From positions 2,215,305 to 2,279,304 of the forward strand of contig JAJFKW010000001.1 in assembly GCA_021773015.1 (NCBI GenBank): DNA of 64,000 bases. Reading direction: 5' to 3'. Position 1 is the stretch's first letter. Every line of letters starts with the position of its first letter. The position numbers were made by a program, and so were the translations under genes. This DNA comes from Woeseia sp. GTDB lineage: Bacteria; Pseudomonadota; Gammaproteobacteria; Steroidobacterales; Woeseiaceae. The notes under the pieces are model-generated. The model saw nothing but the letters and a program-made list of their open reading frames with translations, searched no databases and was not told the DNA's origin. Below, piece after piece: positions 26,609-36,138 of this stretch.

Positions 26609-27733
26609 TGCATGGACAAACACATTCATCCAATTGCGGCGTCCGCGGCGGTCTTGATCTGTATTGCGATATTCGCAATCTGGTTCTGGAGTGCCGCCGA
26701 GGCTAAGAATTTCGGCGGCCCAGCTGGTCTGACATTGGATGCAGACGGTCGTTTATATATCCAAATCCAGAACCAACTTATTGAGCACGACAAAAACGCC
26801 GGTTTCGCGCAACGTCATGATCTCGCCGAACTGGGCGTCGATACATTGCTTGGAGGAACCGCATTCTTTGCTGACGGCGATATTCTATTGCGCCGCGGAC
26901 CCGATACGCGAAGCCTTTGGGACACCATCCGAGCGTATTTACGAAAAGAAAATCAGAAGTCTCTTGTTCCGGATGCGCCAAACACCGGCATCTATCGATG
27001 TAATCTCGACAAGAAGCGATGCGATCAATTTGGCCACGAGCCTATTGACCTAAAATCCGCGTTCAGTGTGTTTATTGACAGAGAATCCGATGATGTATTC
27101 ATCAGCGACACATCGCGCCACGTGGTTCGCAAATTCACTGGCGAGGGCATGGCCGCGGTCGAACCCATCGGCGGCTTTCGATTCCCGAATCATCTGATGA
27201 TCCACGACGGACAACTACTCGTTGCTGACACCAACCATCATCGAATACGCGCGATACGAATTGATTCTGGCGAATTCGGTGCTGAATCCTACGCCAGCGC
27301 CGTTGTCCCACCGGTAGCGAGCGACAACGAACAGTCCTGGCCCAGCCACTTCGCCAGGGTAAATAACGAATGGTGGGTCATTAACATGACGTCCGCAATG
27401 AACTACGGCGGTATTTATGCGTTCGATGAGGCATGGCGGTTCACGCGAGAAATCCCGTTGCCGCGAAATGCGGATCCGATCTCGCTGGTTGCCTTCAACG
27501 GCGAGATTCTGGTCAGCGATTGGTACGGCAATCGAGTACATCGACTCTCGACCGACGGCACGGCGCTTGGCGACTTCCAGTCGTACGGACTCGCGGAGGT
27601 CCTTGATGAGTTTGCAAGCGAACGCCGAAAATTCATATTCTATGCGTGGGCGGCAGTGATTCTCGGGCTGCTTTTGCTGGTCATCGTCGTCATCAAGGGA
27701 ACCGCTTGGAACAAGCCTATTACCAAATCATAG
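26609..27733 (+). CDS. membrane-anchored NHL/SMP-30-like beta-propeller protein
   Basis: 374 residues from ATG 26609; a TTG five codons earlier is possible. An N-terminal membrane segment (AVLICIAIFAIWFW) and a C-terminal one (WAAVILGLLLLVIVVI) flank a propeller with NHL-like repeats (GGPAGLTLDADGRLYIQ; FRFPNHLMIHDGQLLVADTN; ISLVAFNGEILVSDWYGNRV). The propeller should face the periplasm, with a short cytoplasmic tail KGTAWNKPITKS. No catalytic residues can be assigned. NHL domains bind proteins or RNA, or form lactonase-like sites. It lies between the Spy-like gene and the alpha-2-macroglobulin gene on the same strand, with gaps over 100 bp, so it need not be co-transcribed. Confidence 0.75.
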   Translation, partial: CMDKHIHPIAASAAVLICIAIFAIWFWSAAEAKNFGGPAGLTLDADGRLYIQIQNQLIEHDKNAGFAQRHDLAELGVDTLLGGTAFFADGDILLRRGPDTRSLWDTIRAYLRKENQKSLVPDAPNTGIYRCNLDKKRCDQFGHEPIDLKSAFSVFIDRESDDVFISDTSRHVVRKFTGEGMAAVEPIGGFRFPNHLMIHDGQLLVADTNHHRIRAIRIDSGEFGAESYASAVVPPVASDNEQSWPSHFARVNNEWWVINMTSAMNYGGIYAFDEAWRFTREIPLPRNADPISLVAFNGEILVSDWYGNRVHRLSTDGTALGDFQSYGLAEVLDEFASERRKFIFYAWAAVILGLLLLVIVVIKGTAWNKPITKS

Positions 27734-27868
27734 TCACCGGCTAGACGTATACTTCTGAAAAGGTGGCCAATTTGTGCTGATGCAGAATTCGCCACAATTC
27801 AGACACGTTTGGTTACTGGTCAGCGAGTTAGAATCAACACTCACAATTTGCACCTGGCGGAATTGCGC

Positions 27869-30800
27869 ATGACTGTTTTGAAGAAACTACTCGGGGAATT
27901 CACCTGGGCACCACCACACTGGTTGCAACAATACGGCTCGCGTAAGGTCGCCATTTACTTTGGGGGCGGCGCACTGCTAGCACTGCTCGTCTATGCCGGC
28001 ACCGTCTATTACAACTCCTTGCCTAAGCCGGCGCAGGTCGTCGCCGCTATGGACGCACCGGGCCTAACCCCCATTATCAATGGCGAATTGCGTCCAGATG
28101 CCTTGACGTTGAAATTTTCGGTACGGCCAGACCCGCGAACACCGGTCATTACAGTCAATTCCGTCGCCCGTCTGGACCAAATTGACGAAGTTGTAACCGA
28201 GGGAATATCGATTCAACCGGCAATCGCCGGTGAGTGGCGCTGGATAAATGAAACTGAACTACGTTTTTCGCCAGCCGAGGATTGGCCCGCAGGACAAACT
28301 TATGCTGTCCACTACGATTTGTCGTTGTTTGCGCCAAACCTGCAGCTTTTTACCACCCAAAGCGAGTTTACGACTCCAGAATTCGCTGCAGATATCTCCG
28401 AGCTCGTTTTTTATCAGGACCCAGTCGAGCGATCATTAAGAAAAGTCGTCGGAACCCTGATATTCAGCCACCCTATCGACACCGATAGTCTCAAGCAGCA
28501 CTTGCAATATTCAATGCGCGCACCCGGGGCAACGGTCCGTGAAGCTGCACAGGACGTCACCTACGAAATTCAATTCGATCAACATCGTCGCACGGCCTAT
28601 GTACATTCGGCGCCGATACAGATTCCGCCGCAGGAGACGTACCTGACACTGCACGTTGCTGAAGGTCTGGCTCCTAACAGTGGCCCTTCGCGCCTTGAAG
28701 ACGAGCTACTGCAAAACGTGCGTATACCAGATATTGGCAGCTACTTTCGAGTAAGCGATGCGCGAGCCGTCATTGCACGTAATACGGACGATGATCCCGT
28801 ACAGACATTGATGATCAATTTTACCGATCGTGTGCAGACAAATCGCTTGCAGGAGCGAATCAGCGCATATCTTTTGCCACCAGAGATTAACTTGAACGGC
28901 GCTGTACGGAGAATAACGCGTTGGCAATCGCCTCGCGAGGTCACGCCAGATGTTCTACGCCAAGCCGAAAAATTGGAGTTTGAACTGACGCCCGTCAAAA
29001 ACGATTCTGCATCGCTGCATAGCATCGCGCTCGACGTACCCGAGGCTCGAACCGTATACCTGAAAATCGACGAGGGCCTCACTTCGGACGGAGATTTTGA
29101 ACTCAGTCGGCCATATGACAATGTCATTTTTGTGCCGCAATACCCGAAAGAAGCGAAGATTGCGCAATCCGGGGCAATCCTGCCACTGACCAGCGAGCAC
29201 CGGCTCACATTCGTATCACGTGGCGTTGATACATTGCAGGTCGAACTCGGCCGCTTACTGGACGAGGATGTAAACCACCTTGCAAGCCAGACTGGTGGCG
29301 ACATTCAGAGTCCGTACTTCAGTAACTATCAATTCAATCAGGACAATATTACCGTGCGATCGACGCGTTATATCGATCTGAAGAAAACACACCCAAGAGA
29401 GGCGGTCTTTTCGAGTTTCGATTTAAGCGAATATCTCAGTGAGGGCGGCTACTACTTTGTCAAAGTGCAAGGCTGGAACAGAGAAAACAGTCGGCCCGTT
29501 GGCAATGCTGACAACCGCTTTATCCTAATTACCGACATCGGTTTGCTCGTCAAATCTAATGCGGATAACACGCAGGATGTATTTGTCCATTCAATTGCGA
29601 CCGGCCGACCAATAGCCGGAGCAGACATCGAATTGCTAGGAAAAAATGGCGCAGCCATTATGCAGCGCAAGTCGTCAGAGGCCGGACGCGCTTCGCTGCC
29701 ATCCACTGAGGGATTCAAGAGAGAAAAGGCCCCAACGGTATTGGTCATTCGACATGGCAACGACTCGATATTCATGCCCCATTTTCGGCATGGGCGGATG
29801 CTGCAGTATTCGCGATTCGACACGGGCGGCGAATACCTTCAACAACGCCCTGACGACGAGCAGATTCGGGCACAGGTTTTTACCGATCGAGGAATCTACC
29901 GACCAGGAGACAGCGCGAATATTGCAGCAATCGTTAAACGTGACGATTGGGGATCGCTCGGCAATGTGCCCCTGAGACTGACAATCACGGATCCACGTGG
30001 GCAGATCGCACTAAACAAGAATATCCGTTTACCTGATGATGGTTTTCTGGACGAACAATTTGCTACCGAGCTCGCATCACCGACAGGTAATTACAATGCA
30101 ACGCTATCGCTCGACGAACACAGCTATAAATGGCGCACCATCGGCAGTACGGCATTCAAAGTTGAAGAGTTTCTTCCGGATCGATTGCGAATTCGTACCG
30201 AAATCATTGGACAAAAACCGAAAGGATGGTTGAAGCCCGGCAATTTACTCGCGACGGTTGAATTAGAAAATCTATTTGGTACTCCCGCCCAAGCTCGGCG
30301 CGTGAACGGTGAAATGACTTTGACGCCGTCCAGTATTCGAATCAGCGACTTTGAAAACTTTATCTTTGACGATCCGCTACGCGATAAAGGCACTAACATC
30401 AGCCAAGTTAAGCAGGATTTGGCAGATACGACAACGGATGCCGCTGGCCATGCTGCATTACCTTTAGACGTTTCCCGGTATGACAAGGGTATCTATCAAT
30501 TAACAGTTCTTGCCGAGGGTTTCGAAGAGGGCGGCGGTCGGAGCGTTCGCGCTAGGGCAAGCGTCATGATGTCGCCGCTAGATCATTTGGTTGGCTACAA
30601 GACCGACGGCGACCTCAGCTATGTCACAAAAGATTCTCAACACTCTATTGAGTTCCTCGCTGTCGACAATGCGGCACAGTCGATAGAGCTCAATAACCTA
30701 GAATTGTCGATTGTTGAGTATCGCTATGTGTCGACCCTTGTAGAACGGCCAAACGGCACGTACGCCTACCAGTCGATACGTAAGGAAATCCCGATTTCGG

Positions 30801-33565
30801 TAGCGCCCTATTCGGTAACTAGCGGCGGCCAGACTTTCGTGCTGCCAACCGGTGATCCGGGTTCATTTGCCGTGAAAATATCTGACAGCAGTAATTTGAT
30901 TTTCAGTAAGGTGCCGTACACCGTAGCCGGCGCTCGCAATGTCGCTGGGAATCTCGAGCGAGATGCCGAGCTCAAACTAAACATTAACGGTAAGAGTTTC
31001 CTTCCTGGCGAGGAAATAGAAATGGAGATCACGGCGCCATATACCGGTACTGGACTCATTACGATCGAGCGGGATCGTGTGTTTACGCACAAATGGTTTA
31101 CCACTGATTCCAGTACGTCGGTACAGACAATTCGTGTCCCCGACGATATTGAGGGTAACGCCTACGTCAACGTTGCATTTATCCGCGAACTGGACTCACC
31201 GGAAATTTATGTAAGCCCTTTGAGTTATGCCGTTGTACCGTTCTCAATCAACCGCTCTGCGCGTACCGTTGAGATTGATATGCATACGCCCGCGCTGGTA
31301 CGGCCCGGCGATGAATTGAAGATCGCCTACAGCACGTCAATAGATGCTCGGATTGTCGTGTATGCGGTTGACGAAGGCATCTTGCAGGTTGCCAAGTACC
31401 AAATGCCCGACCCATTGGCGTTCTTTCTCCGCAAAATGGCCTTGCAGGTGAACACTTTTCAGATGGTCGACTTGATCCTTCCCGATTATGCGGCCTACCA
31501 GCAGCGTGCCGCACCAGGTGGAGGCGAAGCAGCCGGACTCGCCGGCAATAACCTAAATCCATTTCGCCGTAAGACTGATGCACCGATCGCATTTTGGTCA
31601 GGAATTATGCGCAGCACGCCGGAACAACAGACGTACTCGATTTCCGTGCCAGACTCGTTTAACGGTCAGCTACGCGTAATGGCTGTCGCGGTAACCGATT
31701 CCGCACTTGGGAAATCCCAAGACTCGACGGTCATTCGCGGCCCATTTGTCATTACCCCGAATGTATTAACCGCCGCTGCGCCCGGCGATGAATTCGACGT
31801 CAATGTCGGCCTGTCCAACAACATCGAAGAATCCGGCGACAATGTGCAAATCGAACTCAGTGTCACGCCGTCGGAGCACCTTGAAATTATCGGAGAAAAT
31901 CGTGCGACGTTGCGCATTTCCGAAGGTAATGAAGGTCGCGCTAAGTTTAGGGTGCGGGCGCGCAATATGCTCGGTGCCGCAAGTTTGAAGTTCGAGGCGC
32001 GATCCGGCGATGAATCGGCGCGACTGGACGCCACACTCAGTGTTCGCCCTGCCGTTGCTTACGTCGCCACAATGACGGCGGGCAGTAGCGGCAACGACCC
32101 AATCGAGTTCCAATTCGAGCGCAAGATGTACGACGAATTTGCGCTTCAATCTGCTGCCGCGTCAGCCAGTCCGTTGATCTTGGCTGATGGCATGCTAAAT
32201 TATCTCCAAGCGTTTCCGCACGCATGCGCGGAGCAAATCGTGAGCAAGGTGTTCCCGCAGATCGGCTTTCTGGGCAACGGCGATTTTGTCGTCGATGAAG
32301 CTGAAGTTCGCGAATCGTTTCGCCATACGACTGCAAAACTCCGCAGCCGCCAGGGCCCGGAAGGTGGATTTCGCTTCTGGGCAACATCAGCAGAACCCGC
32401 CGAATTCCCGAGTGCTTACATCATGCACTTCTTTACAGATGCTGCGGCACTTGGACTTCCCGTGCCTGCCGACATGCTTCGTTCCGGACTTGGCTTTCTC
32501 CAGTTACTGGCGTCGCAGGAGGTCACATCACTGCGTGACGCCCGCTTGCGGGCCTATGCCATTTACGTATTGACACGAAACGGCATGGTGACCACAAACT
32601 ACCTGACGAATCTGCATGAGTATCTGAATCGCGCCTTCGAGGACGATTGGCGTAAGGATCTTAGTGCACAATACATGGCTGCGAGCTATCAACTTCTTAA
32701 GCAGTCGCAACTTGCTCAACAACTTATCAAAGGATATGAGTTTGGTGGCGGCGACGAAATGACAAGCGATTTCGACACCAGGCTTGGCCGCGACGCTCAA
32801 CACGTGTACTTGATTGCGCGCCATTTTCCGCAGCGGCTCGCGGATATCAAACCCGCAACCATTCAGAAACTCGTCGAGCCTGTCATGCAAAATCGTTTCA
32901 ATACTCTGTCATCCGCATATACAATCCTCGCGCTTGGCGAATATACGCGCGCGGTTTTCGCTCAATCGGGCAACGGTGAACTCACGATTACCACCACTGT
33001 GAACGACGCCGTTCAGACACTTGTCGCGGCAGCGCGTTTCGCGCGTACTGATGTTGCAAACGCAGTGAGAAGCATTCAAATTTCTGGCGCCGATGAGCAT
33101 GATATCTATTATGTGTTGTCGCAAACAGGATTCGATGCAACTCCGCCGCAGGACGCAGTAGCCGAGGGCCTGGAGGTTCAGCGCGTATATCTTGATCGAA
33201 ACGGTAACGCCGTTACAACCGCTGGGATTGGCGAAGAACTGACGGTACGATTGCGCATTCGGTCAACCGGACAGCCTCGCAGCAATGTCGCGGTGGTCGA
33301 TATGTTGCCCGGCGGGTTTGAAGTTCTCAGTGACAGCGTACGGCGCCAATACGGGGGTTGGCGAGCGGATTACACGGATATTCGCGAAGACCGGGTTGTT
33401 GTTTACGGTAACTTCTATGATCGCATGACTGAAATTCAGTATCGCGTCAAGCTCACTGCCGCCGGAAATTTTGTCCTACCATCCGCGTTTGCCGGATCGA
33501 TGTATGACCGAAGTATTCAAGCGCGCACCAAGCCCGGACGTTTTGAGGTCAGTCCGGTTCAATGA
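27869..33565 (+). CDS. bacterial alpha-2-macroglobulin (YfhM-type)
   Basis: 1898 residues from ATG 27869; the longer open frame begins with a TTG at 27809 and lacks support. Macroglobulin-like domains run through the first 1100 residues (MG2 segment VFTDRGIYRPGDSANI; bait region near residues 1210-1250 after LPDYAAYQQR). Thioester motif CAEQ is intact (Cys1453, bases 32225-32236). The C-terminal receptor-binding-like domain ends near VDMLPGGFEVL. It traps attacking proteases in the periplasm. E. coli YfhM is a lipoprotein; here residues about 27-47 form a membrane anchor (YFGGGALLALLVYAGTVYY) with no lipobox Cys. Coupled to pbpC by ATGA. Confidence 0.93.
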   Translation: MTVLKKLLGEFTWAPPHWLQQYGSRKVAIYFGGGALLALLVYAGTVYYNSLPKPAQVVAAMDAPGLTPIINGELRPDALTLKFSVRPDPRTPVITVNSVARLDQIDEVVTEGISIQPAIAGEWRWINETELRFSPAEDWPAGQTYAVHYDLSLFAPNLQLFTTQSEFTTPEFAADISELVFYQDPVERSLRKVVGTLIFSHPIDTDSLKQHLQYSMRAPGATVREAAQDVTYEIQFDQHRRTAYVHSAPIQIPPQETYLTLHVAEGLAPNSGPSRLEDELLQNVRIPDIGSYFRVSDARAVIARNTDDDPVQTLMINFTDRVQTNRLQERISAYLLPPEINLNGAVRRITRWQSPREVTPDVLRQAEKLEFELTPVKNDSASLHSIALDVPEARTVYLKIDEGLTSDGDFELSRPYDNVIFVPQYPKEAKIAQSGAILPLTSEHRLTFVSRGVDTLQVELGRLLDEDVNHLASQTGGDIQSPYFSNYQFNQDNITVRSTRYIDLKKTHPREAVFSSFDLSEYLSEGGYYFVKVQGWNRENSRPVGNADNRFILITDIGLLVKSNADNTQDVFVHSIATGRPIAGADIELLGKNGAAIMQRKSSEAGRASLPSTEGFKREKAPTVLVIRHGNDSIFMPHFRHGRMLQYSRFDTGGEYLQQRPDDEQIRAQVFTDRGIYRPGDSANIAAIVKRDDWGSLGNVPLRLTITDPRGQIALNKNIRLPDDGFLDEQFATELASPTGNYNATLSLDEHSYKWRTIGSTAFKVEEFLPDRLRIRTEIIGQKPKGWLKPGNLLATVELENLFGTPAQARRVNGEMTLTPSSIRISDFENFIFDDPLRDKGTNISQVKQDLADTTTDAAGHAALPLDVSRYDKGIYQLTVLAEGFEEGGGRSVRARASVMMSPLDHLVGYKTDGDLSYVTKDSQHSIEFLAVDNAAQSIELNNLELSIVEYRYVSTLVERPNGTYAYQSIRKEIPISVAPYSVTSGGQTFVLPTGDPGSFAVKISDSSNLIFSKVPYTVAGARNVAGNLERDAELKLNINGKSFLPGEEIEMEITAPYTGTGLITIERDRVFTHKWFTTDSSTSVQTIRVPDDIEGNAYVNVAFIRELDSPEIYVSPLSYAVVPFSINRSARTVEIDMHTPALVRPGDELKIAYSTSIDARIVVYAVDEGILQVAKYQMPDPLAFFLRKMALQVNTFQMVDLILPDYAAYQQRAAPGGGEAAGLAGNNLNPFRRKTDAPIAFWSGIMRSTPEQQTYSISVPDSFNGQLRVMAVAVTDSALGKSQDSTVIRGPFVITPNVLTAAAPGDEFDVNVGLSNNIEESGDNVQIELSVTPSEHLEIIGENRATLRISEGNEGRAKFRVRARNMLGAASLKFEARSGDESARLDATLSVRPAVAYVATMTAGSSGNDPIEFQFERKMYDEFALQSAAASASPLILADGMLNYLQAFPHACAEQIVSKVFPQIGFLGNGDFVVDEAEVRESFRHTTAKLRSRQGPEGGFRFWATSAEPAEFPSAYIMHFFTDAAALGLPVPADMLRSGLGFLQLLASQEVTSLRDARLRAYAIYVLTRNGMVTTNYLTNLHEYLNRAFEDDWRKDLSAQYMAASYQLLKQSQLAQQLIKGYEFGGGDEMTSDFDTRLGRDAQHVYLIARHFPQRLADIKPATIQKLVEPVMQNRFNTLSSAYTILALGEYTRAVFAQSGNGELTITTTVNDAVQTLVAAARFARTDVANAVRSIQISGADEHDIYYVLSQTGFDATPPQDAVAEGLEVQRVYLDRNGNAVTTAGIGEELTVRLRIRSTGQPRSNVAVVDMLPGGFEVLSDSVRRQYGGWRADYTDIREDRVVVYGNFYDRMTEIQYRVKLTAAGNFVLPSAFAGSMYDRSIQARTKPGRFEVSPVQ

Positions 33566-35895
33566 CCAAACGTCGGAAAATCGTCTACGGTCTGACAGTG
33601 ATCATGACCGCTGCGCTACTGGTTGTAGCATTTTGCCCGCGGCCAAACCTCTACGGTGAAACTACATTCTCAACCGCTATTCAGGACCGCAATGGAAAAT
33701 TAATGCGGCTAGCACTTGCCCGCGATGATCGCTATCGCCTGAAGCAATCGCTGCATGAAATTGCGCCAGCGGCTATCGACGCGACGCTGCTTTACGAAGA
33801 CCGCTACTATTGGTCGCATCCTGGTTTTAACGTTGTCGCTTTGGCGCGTGCGACGTGGTCGACATATGTATCGCGCGATCGCACGGTAGGCGCGTCAACT
33901 ATCACAATGCAACTTGCGCGAATGCGCTACGCGCTGAATACAAGATCCATCGGCGGGAAACTTATCCAAATCGCTCGCGCCGTTCAGTTGGAACGTCACT
34001 TTTCCAAAGACGAAATTCTTGAGGCCTATCTCAATTTGGCACCGTATGGCGGCAATATCGAAGGTATCGGCACCGCCTCTCTCATTTATTTCGACAAACC
34101 CGCGTCCCAACTCACATTACCAGAGGCGTTGAGCCTCGCTGTGATCGCGCAGAATCCATTGAGGCGCGATCCCAGCTCAGACAATGGCTACGCCGAAATG
34201 CATCGTGCCCGAAACCGGCTTCTCAAAATGTGGGAAACGGAATACGAACTGACTGCAGAAGAGCGGCAGATGTTCGATCTTCCACTCAGCGTTCGCAGCA
34301 GTAAGGAATTGCCTTTTCACGCACCGCATTTATCTCAGCGCATTGTCGCCAACATGGCTAATAGCGCTGTCATCATTCAGGCGACGCTGGAATTGAGCAC
34401 GCAATCGCTGCTGGAACAGCGTATCGAAAGTTACGTTGAGCGAAAGCGTTCGCTTGGGATTCGTAACGCTAGCGCGATGTTGCTCGATCATCGCACAATG
34501 GAGGTTATCGCATCCGTCGGTTCTGCAAACTTCTTTGATGCAGCACTGCATGGACAAGTCGACGGCACCGTCGCAAAACGCTCTCCAGGATCAACACTCA
34601 AGCCGTTTGTGTATGGGCTTGCCATGGACCAGGGAATTATTCACCCAATGAGCTTGCTACACGATGCACCCACGCGCTTCGCCGCCTACACACCGGAAAA
34701 TTTCGATCGTGGTTTCATGGGGCCGATCAAAGCTGAGGAAGCGTTGATATTCAGCCGCAACGTACCGGCAATTGATTTGCTGTCGAGGGTCGGACATGAC
34801 CTATTTCATGAGTTCCTAACTGAAGCGGACGTGTCCGGCTTACGCGAACCAGATCACTACGGGTTGGCAATGATACTTGGCGGTAACGAACTCACGATGC
34901 AAGAGCTGGTTGCGCTGTACGCGATGCTTGCTAACGGCGGTATCGTGCAGCCACTCTCGATCACGCGCCATGAAAACACGCCGCAATTTCATGCACAGCT
35001 GTTGAGTCCCGAGGCCAGTTTTTTGGTTCTGGATATGCTGCGCAAAAACCCACGACCGGATGCGGTTGCGATAAGTAGCGGCCAGCGTGAGGTGCCAGTC
35101 GCGTGGAAAACCGGTACCTCATACGCGTTTCGCGATGCCTGGACAGTGGGCGTTTTCGGGCCATACGTACTGGCAGTCTGGGTTGGTAATTTCGATGGCT
35201 CAGGCAATCCGGCGTTTGTTGGACGCTCGGCCGCGGCGCCACTGTTCTTCGAAATATTCGACGCGCTGGAAGACTCTCTACCAACATCAGAGAGCGACTC
35301 GTTTCCTCATCCAAACCTAAACCTTCGGAAAGTGGAAGTGTGTGCCGACACAGGTGATCTTCCGGGTCGGCACTGCCCACGCACAATACAGTCGTGGTTT
35401 ATTCCTGGCACATCTCCAATCACGGTTTCTAACGTACATCGAGAAATAAGAATTGACAGGCGAACTGGAAAACGATCATGCAGTTTTGATTCAATAGAGA
35501 CACGCGCCGAAGTTTTTGAATTCTGGCCCACCGACATATTGCAGTTGTTTAGCAAAGCAGGGATCGCCATCAGAAGACCGCCCGCCTGGTCAGACGAATG
35601 TGCATTGGATGTGCAAACAGCAAATGGTGTCGAGCCGCGTATTACATCACCGTCGTCACGCTTAACCTACCATGTTCGGCCGGATCACATCGACAATGAA
35701 GAAATACCGCTGCTAGCGACAGTCGATAGCGACGTCCAATGGTTGTATTGGTTTGCCAACGATCGTTTTCTCGCGAGGACGCAACGCGACGCGCCATTTT
35801 TTTGGCGGCCCTCTGTTGGCGAATTCAGTATTCTTGCGATAGATGATTTGGGACGCAGTCATTCACGACAACTGTCGGTAAGAATGGCGCAATGA
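33562..35895 (+). CDS. pbpC: penicillin-binding protein 1C
   Basis: 777 residues. Membrane anchor about 6-25, family-51 transglycosylase domain with Glu79 (LLYEDRYYW) and GASTITMQLARM, transpeptidase domain with nucleophile Ser344 (SxxK in GSTLKPF), SRN motif in IFSRNVPAIDLL and KTG with Lys516 (WKTGTSYAFRDAWTVG), and the C-terminal BiPBP_C domain (about 690-777; EIPLLATVDSDVQWLYWFAN). Polymerises and may crosslink peptidoglycan in the periplasm. The alpha-2-macroglobulin/pbpC pairing is conserved in many proteobacteria and is thought to couple wall repair to protease defence. Start overlaps the upstream stop by 4 bp. Confidence 0.96.
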   Translation: MTKRRKIVYGLTVIMTAALLVVAFCPRPNLYGETTFSTAIQDRNGKLMRLALARDDRYRLKQSLHEIAPAAIDATLLYEDRYYWSHPGFNVVALARATWSTYVSRDRTVGASTITMQLARMRYALNTRSIGGKLIQIARAVQLERHFSKDEILEAYLNLAPYGGNIEGIGTASLIYFDKPASQLTLPEALSLAVIAQNPLRRDPSSDNGYAEMHRARNRLLKMWETEYELTAEERQMFDLPLSVRSSKELPFHAPHLSQRIVANMANSAVIIQATLELSTQSLLEQRIESYVERKRSLGIRNASAMLLDHRTMEVIASVGSANFFDAALHGQVDGTVAKRSPGSTLKPFVYGLAMDQGIIHPMSLLHDAPTRFAAYTPENFDRGFMGPIKAEEALIFSRNVPAIDLLSRVGHDLFHEFLTEADVSGLREPDHYGLAMILGGNELTMQELVALYAMLANGGIVQPLSITRHENTPQFHAQLLSPEASFLVLDMLRKNPRPDAVAISSGQREVPVAWKTGTSYAFRDAWTVGVFGPYVLAVWVGNFDGSGNPAFVGRSAAAPLFFEIFDALEDSLPTSESDSFPHPNLNLRKVEVCADTGDLPGRHCPRTIQSWFIPGTSPITVSNVHREIRIDRRTGKRSCSFDSIETRAEVFEFWPTDILQLFSKAGIAIRRPPAWSDECALDVQTANGVEPRITSPSSRLTYHVRPDHIDNEEIPLLATVDSDVQWLYWFANDRFLARTQRDAPFFWRPSVGEFSILAIDDLGRSHSRQLSVRMAQ

Positions 35896-36138
35896 CGTCA
35901 CGCTGACTGGCAGTCTGGGCCTGCATTCACCCACTACCAACAATGCCCATTTTGCAACCGGTATTCATGCCCATGTCCTAGCAACTATCTGCTTGTGGCT
36001 ATTCCGCCTATAGTAGTGTCAGTACCGCGACCTTTCTGTCAATTGAGACGGGGCTTTGCGAAATGTTGCGCAACGTGGTTGCCGCGATGAGATGCTACAC
36101 TTCGCCGATACGGGAAAACAACAATAACGAGAACCCGC

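Noticed and set aside
27809-27868. TTG-started 20-residue extension of the alpha-2-macroglobulin.
   Set aside because: No ribosome-binding site and no lipoprotein or secretion signal in the extension; the ATG at 27869 is preferred.
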